A DNA stretch of 12,119 nt, taken from NCBI GenBank assembly GCA_910578405.1, contig CAJTQO010000061.1:1-12119 (forward strand). Direction: 5' to 3'. The translations under genes and the position numbers were made by a program. The first letter of the stretch is position 1; each line of letters begins with the position of its first letter. The notes beneath the pieces are model-generated. The model had not been told where the DNA came from. It made no database searches and saw only the letters and a program-made list of their open reading frames with translations. This document shows positions 6,923 to 12,119 of this stretch, piece after piece. The DNA comes from an uncultured Lachnospiraceae bacterium (GTDB lineage: Bacteria > Bacillota > Clostridia > Lachnospirales > Lachnospiraceae).

Positions 6923-6980
6923 AGGGCGTGATGCGGTTTTGCCGCCGCAGGTTTTAGGAAGGGGTTTTCAAACACGCCCT
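6923..6980 (+). promoter_or_regulatory. Structured leader abutting the rimO ribosome binding site
   Basis: AGGGCGTG (6923-6930) pairs perfectly with CACGCCCT (6973-6980) over 8 bp. Inside lies a smaller hairpin, TGCGG (6932-6936) with CCGCA (6945-6949). The outer stem ends one base before the core of the aggaggagg ribosome binding site (6981-6989). The structure could influence rimO translation. I do not recognise it as a known riboswitch class. Confidence 0.5.
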
Positions 6981-6994
6981 AGGAGGAGGTTGTT

Positions 6995-8332
6995 ATGAAG
7001 TTGCTGCTGATATCGCTTGGATGTGATAAGAACCTGGTGGATTCAGAAGTGATGCTGGGAAAGCTGGCGCAGAAGGGATATACTTTTACGGACGATGAAG
7101 CGGAAGCGGAAATTGTGGTGGTGAATACATGCTGTTTCATAAATGACGCTAAAGAGGAAAGCATTCAGACAATCTTAGAGATGGCGGAACTGAGGAAAAC
7201 CGGGCAGGTCAAGGCATTGATTGTAACCGGGTGTCTGGCGCAGCGTTATCAAGAGGAAATCCAAAAGGAAATCGCAGAAGTGGACGCTATCGTCGGGACT
7301 GCGGCGATGGATAGGATTGCGGAAACGGTGGAAGCGGTATTGGCCGGGAAGGACGGCAGTCAGATGGAGCCTTTGAACCGCCCGCTGTCCGGAAACCGGA
7401 AAAGGCTTTTGACCACAGGCGGCCATTATGGGTATTTAAAAATTGCGGAAGGGTGCGATAAACACTGTACGTACTGTATTATACCGAAAGTGCGCGGGAA
7501 GTACCGCAGCGTGCCGATGGAGCAGCTTGTGGAGGAAGCGGCCAGACTGGCGCAAGAGGGCGTTAGGGAGCTGATTTTGGTGGCACAGGAAACTACTTTG
7601 TATGGGATGGATTTGTATGGGGAAAAGAAGCTGCCCGAACTGTTGCGCAGGCTTTGTGAAATACCTCAGCTTTATTGGATACGGCTTTTATATTGTTATC
7701 CGGAAGAGATTACAGAAGAACTGATTCAGACGATAAAAACGCAGCCCAAAGTGTGCCATTATCTGGATATCCCTATCCAACATGCTTCCGACGCGGTGTT
7801 AAAGAGGATGGGAAGGAAGACGGACAGCCGGGAAATACGCGCGATGGTGGAAAAGCTGCGCCAGGAAATACCGGATATTTGCCTGCGGACGACTTTCATT
7901 GCCGGATTTCCGGGGGAGACGCAGGAAGATCATGAGTCTTTGTTAGATTTCGTAGAGGAAGTGGAATTTGACCGGGTAGGCGTTTTTACTTATTCCCAGG
8001 AAGAAGATACCCCGGCGGCGGAAATGGCAGGACAGGTGGCAGAGGAGGTGAAAGAAAGCCGGCGGGATGAAATAATGGCGCTGCAGCAGGAGATTGCCTA
8101 TGGGATGGCAGAGGAAACGGTAGGGCAGGAACTGTATGCTATGATAGAGGGGAAGGTGGCGCAAGAGGACGCCTATGTGGCGAGGACCTATAAGGATGCG
8201 CCTGGGGTGGACGGGTATTTGTTTATCCAGACGCAAAGGGAACTGATGAGCGGAGACTTCGTGAAGGTTAGAATCACCGGTTCTTATGAATATGATTTGA
8301 TAGGAGAGATATGCGATGAATTTACCGAATAA
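6995..8332 (+). CDS. rimO: Ribosomal protein S12 methylthiotransferase RimO
   Basis: RimO is a radical-SAM enzyme that methylthiolates the conserved aspartate of ribosomal protein S12 (Asp89 in E. coli numbering). This 445-residue protein has all three domains. The UPF0004 domain holds its cluster cysteines C10, C46 and C80, and the N-terminal signature ISLGCDKNLVDSEVM separates RimO from MiaB. The radical-SAM motif CDKHCTYC gives C154, C158 and C161, followed by IIPKVRGKYRS. A C-terminal TRAM domain spans about 380-445. The start has an excellent aggaggagg site 5 nt upstream. The 145-nt gap after rpoZ contains a folded leader (6923-6980) and no good promoter, so read-through from the cluster is likely. 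It overlaps pgsA by 17 nt. Confidence 0.97.
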   Translation: MKLLLISLGCDKNLVDSEVMLGKLAQKGYTFTDDEAEAEIVVVNTCCFINDAKEESIQTILEMAELRKTGQVKALIVTGCLAQRYQEEIQKEIAEVDAIVGTAAMDRIAETVEAVLAGKDGSQMEPLNRPLSGNRKRLLTTGGHYGYLKIAEGCDKHCTYCIIPKVRGKYRSVPMEQLVEEAARLAQEGVRELILVAQETTLYGMDLYGEKKLPELLRRLCEIPQLYWIRLLYCYPEEITEELIQTIKTQPKVCHYLDIPIQHASDAVLKRMGRKTDSREIRAMVEKLRQEIPDICLRTTFIAGFPGETQEDHESLLDFVEEVEFDRVGVFTYSQEEDTPAAEMAGQVAEEVKESRRDEIMALQQEIAYGMAEETVGQELYAMIEGKVAQEDAYVARTYKDAPGVDGYLFIQTQRELMSGDFVKVRITGSYEYDLIGEICDEFTE

Positions 8333-8852
8333 GCTGACCATCCTGCGGGTGGTTATGATTCCCTTTTTTGTGGCGTTTATGTTACTGCCTGTTACAGGGG
8401 GCGCGGATAAATGGATTGCGCTTGCTTTGTTTATTGTGGCAAGCCTGACCGATATGCTGGATGGGCATATTGCACGGAAATACCATCTGGTGACGAACTT
8501 TGGGAAGTTTATGGATCCCTTGGCAGATAAACTGTTAGTCTGTTCCGCGCTGATTTGCCTGGTGGATTTGAAACGGATTCCATCCTGGATTGTGATTGTG
8601 ATTATTGCAAGGGAATTTATTATCAGCGGGTTCCGTTTGATTGCGTCGGATAATGGGGTGGTAATTGCAGCCAGCTACTGGGGGAAATTTAAGACTACCT
8701 TTCAGATGGTTATGATTTGCCTGATGATTGCAAACCTGGAGCCTTTGGCTTTTGTTACAAAATTGGTGATGTGGGCGGCGCTGCTTTTAACGGTAATTTC
8801 TTTGGTGGATTATTTAGTGAAAAACAAAAGTGTGATGGGAGAGGGCAAATAG
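8316..8852 (+). CDS. pgsA: CDP-diacylglycerol--glycerol-3-phosphate 3-phosphatidyltransferase
   Basis: PgsA makes phosphatidylglycerophosphate from CDP-diacylglycerol and glycerol 3-phosphate, the committed step to phosphatidylglycerol and cardiolipin. This 178-residue integral membrane protein has the N-terminal signature MNLPNKLTILRVVMIP. It carries the complete CDP-alcohol phosphatidyltransferase motif: D46, D49-G50, A53-R54, G63, D67 and D71. Further hydrophobic segments follow (roughly 72-85, 89-107, 128-140 and 148-168). Length matches the family. The ATG has aggaga at 8302-8307, 8 nt upstream, inside the end of rimO, so the two are coupled by a 17-nt overlap. cinA begins 1 nt after its stop. 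The rimO-pgsA-cinA order is common in Firmicutes. Confidence 0.97.
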   Translation: MNLPNKLTILRVVMIPFFVAFMLLPVTGGADKWIALALFIVASLTDMLDGHIARKYHLVTNFGKFMDPLADKLLVCSALICLVDLKRIPSWIVIVIIAREFIISGFRLIASDNGVVIAASYWGKFKTTFQMVMICLMIANLEPLAFVTKLVMWAALLLTVISLVDYLVKNKSVMGEGK

Positions 8853-8853
8853 G

Positions 8854-10119
8854 ATGACAGTGGAATTGGTTTGCGTGGGTACAGAGCTGCTGTTGGGAAA
8901 CATTGTAAATACAAATGCGGCGTTCCTGGCGGAAAAATGTGCGGATTTAGGTTTGTCCTGTTATTACCAGACGGTAGTGGGGGATAATGAAGAACGGTTG
9001 TCGGAAACGTTAAAGACGGCCCTGAAGCGGTCGGATGTGGTGATACTTTCGGGAGGGCTTGGGCCTACCAAGGACGATTTGACCAAAGAAGTGGCGGCCA
9101 AGGTAATGGGGAAGAAGCTGCATATGCATGAACCTTCCCGGAAACGGATTGAGGACTTTTTTAAAAAGAGGAATCTGGAGGCCACGGAGAATAATTGGAA
9201 GCAGGCCATGATGCCGAAAGGAGCGATTGTGGTGGACAATGAGAACGGCACGGCGCCTGGAGTGATTATGGAGGAAGAGGGGAAGAAAGTAATCCTGCTG
9301 CCCGGGCCTCCCAACGAACTGATTCCTATGTTTGAAAAAGGAATCATGCCTTACCTGTCGAAGAAAAATGCAACGATTTATTCACAGACTGTCAAGATAT
9401 GCGGGGTAGGGGAGAGCAAGGCGGAGACTATGGTGAAAGATTTGATTGACAAACAGACCAATCCGACCATTGCCCCTTATGCAAAAAACTGCGAAGTGCA
9501 TTTCCGCGTGACAGCGAAAGCGGCGGATGAAAAAGAGGCAAAAAAACTGTTAAAGCCAGTGGTTAAAGAATTGAAGAGCCGGTTTGAAAACCATGTGTAT
9601 ACAACGGAGGCGGACACGACTTTGGAAAAGGCAGTGGTGGATTTGCTGACAGCCAATAAGCTGACGGTAAGCACGGCAGAGTCCTGTACCGGAGGGATGC
9701 TGGCGGGACGGCTGATGAATGTGCCTGGCGTTTCGCAAGTGTATAAGTCCGGCTATATTACGTATTCCAATAAGGCAAAGCGGAAAATATTGAATGTAAA
9801 GAAGGGCTCCCTGGAGAAAAAGGGCGCAGTGAGCGAAGAAGTGGCGCGGGAAATGGCCAAAGGGGCGGCTATGGCTTCCAAGGCAGAGGTTGCCGTGGCA
9901 GTGACAGGGATTGCAGGCCCGGACGGCGGAACGGAAGAAAAGCCGGTAGGGCTGGTATATATTGCCTGCAGCGTATGCGGGAAAATAAAGGTGAAGAAAT
10001 ATCATTTCAGTGGCAACCGGGCGAAAATAAGAGAAACTTCGGTTTCTTCCGCATTGATTTTGATGCGGCAGTGTATTTTGGAATATTACAGTGAGGTGAC
10101 ATTCGGTAAAAAACTATAA
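8854..10119 (+). CDS. cinA: CinA: nucleotide pyrophosphatase / NMN deamidase-type protein
   Basis: CinA is named 'competence/damage-inducible', but characterised members hydrolyse ADP-ribose and deamidate nicotinamide mononucleotide in pyridine nucleotide salvage. This 421-residue protein is full length. The N-terminal MoaB/MogA-like domain (about 1-170) shows CVGTELLLGNIVNTN, SGGLGPTKDD (66-75), NGTAPG and LLPGPPNE. A linker domain spans about 175-250. The C-terminal CinA amidohydrolase domain (about 256-412) shows TAESCTGG (274-281), GIAGPDGG (352-359) and KPVGLVYI. Both catalytic regions look intact. GGGAGAGGG at 8837-8845 lies 8 nt before ATG, inside the end of pgsA. No hairpin terminator follows. 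A TATAAT at its stop codon (10115-10120) lacks a -35 partner. recA, often next in Bacilli, does not follow. Confidence 0.96.
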   Translation: MTVELVCVGTELLLGNIVNTNAAFLAEKCADLGLSCYYQTVVGDNEERLSETLKTALKRSDVVILSGGLGPTKDDLTKEVAAKVMGKKLHMHEPSRKRIEDFFKKRNLEATENNWKQAMMPKGAIVVDNENGTAPGVIMEEEGKKVILLPGPPNELIPMFEKGIMPYLSKKNATIYSQTVKICGVGESKAETMVKDLIDKQTNPTIAPYAKNCEVHFRVTAKAADEKEAKKLLKPVVKELKSRFENHVYTTEADTTLEKAVVDLLTANKLTVSTAESCTGGMLAGRLMNVPGVSQVYKSGYITYSNKAKRKILNVKKGSLEKKGAVSEEVAREMAKGAAMASKAEVAVAVTGIAGPDGGTEEKPVGLVYIACSVCGKIKVKKYHFSGNRAKIRETSVSSALILMRQCILEYYSEVTFGKKL

Positions 10120-10256
10120 TGTTTTGGCGGATGGTTCCCTGTTGTTATGTTGTGCGGTTGACGAATGACAAATGAAATTGGTGTACCCTGGCATAAAAGG
10201 TTTGGTTTGCCGGGGGATGGCTTTGGGTATTTTCGGAATCCCGTGGAGGATGGAGT

Positions 10257-11816
10257 ATGGATAGAATGGGTCAGGATACAGAGGATGGATTCCAGGCAGG
10301 GGTTTTTAGCAGCCAGGGAATGGTTTCCGGAAAAGGGATTACCGGGATGCCTTGCATCCGCAGCGGCGCCGACGGGTTATACGGCGAAGGGGACTACGGC
10401 CGCAGAGCAGGCAATGGATACCAGGATGGTATAGGAAGCGGTGAAACGAGCGGTTATAGATATTATAATTATATAGATTCCGGCAATGTCGGCAGCGGTT
10501 TTGGCAATTTGGAAGAAGGAAGCCGCAATGGAAGCGCAGATTATGCCAATGGCGGGATGTATGGCGCAGGTTCTTTGCATATGACGGAACGCAGGGGGGT
10601 GTATGGCGCTGGCCGTTGGAATGGCATGGAGCAGGAAGGAAGGCAGAGGGGCGGTTCCTGCAATGATATAGGTTGGGACAACGGCTATCACCAGGATTTT
10701 TACAGTAATGCAGGATATGACAACTGCGGCATGGAGTCCTGTCGGTTTTATGACAATAACGGTTATGCCGGTTGTGCCGGGGATGCATATAGCGGAGCCG
10801 GTTATCCCTGTCAAGGCAGAGGAAACGAAGCTGCTGGTTGCTGTGAGGGCTTTTCCAATCGACAGGGCGTTTCCTGTGCAAATGTTTCTCCTGGGCGTTT
10901 TTGGGGAAGAGAAGGGTGGCAGGAAACAAAACAGGCTGACAGGCTTTTGCTGCTTCTTCTGGCAGTTATCGGAATGGGGATGGCGTTCTTTGGTTTTTTG
11001 GCGACTTTGTTTTTCATATTTTGCATTCTGATGCAGAAGCCCCTTGCAGTGGAAAAGGGGGAGAATGATGCAGTTTATGAAAGCGTAGGGAATGTTTTGC
11101 CGTCTGGACAAGAGGAAGCGGCGCCAGGCAAGGAATTTGGCATAGCGGGAGTGGAAGAAGAGCCTGATGCAGTGGAAGGGGCGGACGGGGAATACTATGG
11201 GGAGATCCGGGATGCCGTCAGAACGGACTTGTCATATTCTGTAGAATGGCAGAATTATGAATATGAGGGAAATAGCGATACTGTTCTCATAGAGGTAGAT
11301 TATCCGGTGATAGGGGGCGATGTCCCTAATGTGGATTTGCTGAACGATGTGATTGCAGGTGAAGTGGATTATTTTGAAGAATATTATGCGGAATATTCTA
11401 AATATATGTTGGAGGATGAGGTTTTTGCCGTTTATTCCGAAGGTTTTGTCACTTACATGGACGAAGATGTGATGAGCGTAGTCTTTGTGGAAAATATTTA
11501 TACGGATTACTGGGTGGATTGCGGACTGTACTGCGTTAATATTGACATGGAAAACGGAGTGGTGCTGGATAATGGCAGTATTTTGGATGTGGATGATGAG
11601 TTTGCCATAGATTTCCGCACAAGGAGCAGGAAGCAGAACGGAGACGTAAGCGCCCTGGAATATTTGACGGATCAGGAAGTCGTGTATTATCTGACGGGAG
11701 GAAGTACGGGGATTGTATTTTTTACGCCTTTGGGAATGGAGATTGGGCTGAATTACGGGGAGGATTATGTGACGGTGACTTATAAGGACTATAAAGATTT
11801 TCTTCTTAAGTCTTAG
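10257..11816 (+). CDS. Single-pass membrane protein with Gly/Tyr/Asn/Cys-rich cytoplasmic region
   Basis: I do not recognise this 519-residue protein as a named family. Residues 1-222 are low complexity and probably disordered. They are rich in Gly, Tyr, Asn, Asp and Ser, with nine cysteines (33, 135, 157, 162, 173, 185, 195, 196, 207), and recur as short NGY/AGY-like steps. One strong membrane segment spans about 230-259. Basic residues before it (R214, R218, K225, R229) suggest the N-terminus is cytoplasmic. An acidic linker (265-325) leads to an extracellular domain at about 325-515. Its pattern (VEVDYPVIGG-like strand, VDLLNDVI helix, closing IVFFTPLGMEIGLNYGEDYVTVTY) recalls DUF3298/RsiV-type domains, but this is only a resemblance. 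GGAGG at 10245-10249 lies 7 nt before ATG. No clear promoter is seen in the 137-nt gap after cinA, so co-transcription is possible. Confidence 0.8.
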   Translation: MDRMGQDTEDGFQAGVFSSQGMVSGKGITGMPCIRSGADGLYGEGDYGRRAGNGYQDGIGSGETSGYRYYNYIDSGNVGSGFGNLEEGSRNGSADYANGGMYGAGSLHMTERRGVYGAGRWNGMEQEGRQRGGSCNDIGWDNGYHQDFYSNAGYDNCGMESCRFYDNNGYAGCAGDAYSGAGYPCQGRGNEAAGCCEGFSNRQGVSCANVSPGRFWGREGWQETKQADRLLLLLLAVIGMGMAFFGFLATLFFIFCILMQKPLAVEKGENDAVYESVGNVLPSGQEEAAPGKEFGIAGVEEEPDAVEGADGEYYGEIRDAVRTDLSYSVEWQNYEYEGNSDTVLIEVDYPVIGGDVPNVDLLNDVIAGEVDYFEEYYAEYSKYMLEDEVFAVYSEGFVTYMDEDVMSVVFVENIYTDYWVDCGLYCVNIDMENGVVLDNGSILDVDDEFAIDFRTRSRKQNGDVSALEYLTDQEVVYYLTGGSTGIVFFTPLGMEIGLNYGEDYVTVTYKDYKDFLLKS

Positions 11817-11848
11817 CGTGGGTTAAAAATCGCTTTTTCCAAGACGCT
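11810..11848 (+). terminator. Possible weak terminator after the membrane protein gene
   Basis: GTCTT (11810-11814) plus AGCG (11815-11818) can pair with CGCT (11831-11834) and AAGAC (11841-11845), leaving a T-rich TTTTCC bulge. Alternatively AGCG/CGCT is followed directly by a run of T. It overlaps the stop codon. The stems are short, so this call is tentative; the larger palindrome downstream may do the job instead. Confidence 0.3.
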
Positions 11849-12119
11849 GTTCCTGTTTAGGCTATATTTTTATGTAAATTCAAAAGGCATGGCGGCATTG
11901 TCCCAGTGTTCCATAAGGTCAGAAATTAGAATCGTGAACCGCCTGTTTCGCACCATTGCATCGTTAAAATTTCTAGACGATGCCACCGCATTGCCGTCGA
12001 AATTTTGCCTAGCGCTGGCACGCACCATGCAGTCCACAAATCTAATTTCCGACTGGATGGAACACTAGTGTAATGTCTGATTGATAAATATGGTAATATT
12101 CAAAACTCGTATTAACTGA
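11817..12119. other. Terminal non-coding stretch
   Basis: The last 303 bp hold no gene that I can support. 11817-11895 contains a possible weak terminator and AT-rich sequence, 11896-12075 is the imperfect palindrome, and 12076-12119 is AT-rich with no clear promoter. The next gene lies outside the window. Confidence 0.6.
11896..12075. repeat. Imperfect palindromic element, MITE-like or structured repeat
   Basis: The 35-nt left arm (11896-11930) and right arm (12041-12075) are inverse complements at 27 of 35 positions. Runs of 10 (AGTGTTCCAT) and 9 (GAAATTAGA) match perfectly. The 110-nt centre holds a 7-bp hairpin, GCATCGT (11958-11964) with ACGATGC (11977-11983), plus AAAATTTC (11966-11973) and its complement GAAATTTT (11999-12006). 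It also contains two near-duplicate units (11951-11976 and 11984-12012). No open reading frame of useful length lies inside. It begins 80 nt after the membrane protein gene. Candidates are a non-autonomous transposable element, a dispersed intergenic repeat or a large terminator-like RNA fold. I see no clear target-site duplication. Confidence 0.7.

Noticed and set aside
10115..10120. Perfect TATAAT at the end of cinA as promoter for the membrane protein gene
   Set aside because: No acceptable -35 box lies 16-18 nt upstream (sequence there is TGAGGT-like) and no extended -10 TG is present. A -10 match alone is not enough.
10165..10434. 89-codon plus-strand frame overlapping the start of the membrane protein gene
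   Set aside because: It lacks a ribosome binding site and is out of frame with the GGAGG-supported start at 10257. It is probably a shadow frame.
11896..12075. Terminal palindrome considered as an integron attC site or a CRISPR remnant
   Set aside because: The RYYYAAC/GTTRRRY core sites of attC are not found at the arms. There are no regularly spaced identical repeats with unique spacers as in CRISPR.

Overview
This window looks like core chromosome of an anaerobic Gram-positive Clostridia member, most likely Lachnospiraceae (Clostridium cluster XIVa). The evidence is the gene order yicC-remA-gmk-rpoZ-rimO-pgsA-cinA, strong GGAGG-type ribosome binding sites, sigma-A-type promoters, moderate GC content and tRNA genes without an encoded CCA end. 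This placement comes from remembered family features and synteny; no database search was run.

Layout. Positions 1-218 hold the end of a tRNA array: the 3' part of tRNA-Val(TAC), a complete tRNA-Leu(TAA) and a rho-independent terminator. Next come a MATE-family efflux transporter (398-1765) and a HAD-superfamily phosphoglycolate-phosphatase-like protein (1952-2596), both on +. A convergent CNNM/CorC-type CBS-domain membrane protein on the minus strand (2657-3997) starts at TTG and has its own promoter. An 11-bp hairpin lies between the two convergent genes.

From a divergent 426-bp intergenic region with two tandem plus-strand promoters begins a housekeeping cluster: yicC (RNase), remA (DUF370 regulator), gmk (guanylate kinase), rpoZ (omega with an unusual acidic tail), rimO (S12 methylthiotransferase), pgsA (phosphatidylglycerophosphate synthase) and cinA. 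Several junctions overlap (remA/gmk 11 nt, gmk/rpoZ 1 nt, rimO/pgsA 17 nt) or nearly touch (pgsA/cinA 1 nt apart), which suggests translational coupling. The products serve RNA turnover, nucleotide supply, transcription, ribosome modification, membrane lipid synthesis and nucleotide repair. They share growth-linked expression rather than one pathway.

The 3' end is less ordinary. A 519-residue single-pass membrane protein follows cinA, where recA sits in many Firmicutes. It has a long Gly/Tyr/Asn/Cys-rich low-complexity cytoplasmic region and a putative extracellular domain that weakly recalls DUF3298/RsiV-type domains. Beyond it lies a roughly 180-bp imperfect palindrome (11896-12075) with 35-nt arms and internal near-duplicate units, which looks like a MITE or other dispersed structured repeat.

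I did not find a convincing new defence or mobile system. The most promising leads are the terminal palindromic element, the low-complexity membrane protein, the acidic omega tail, and the structured leaders upstream of rimO and yicC.
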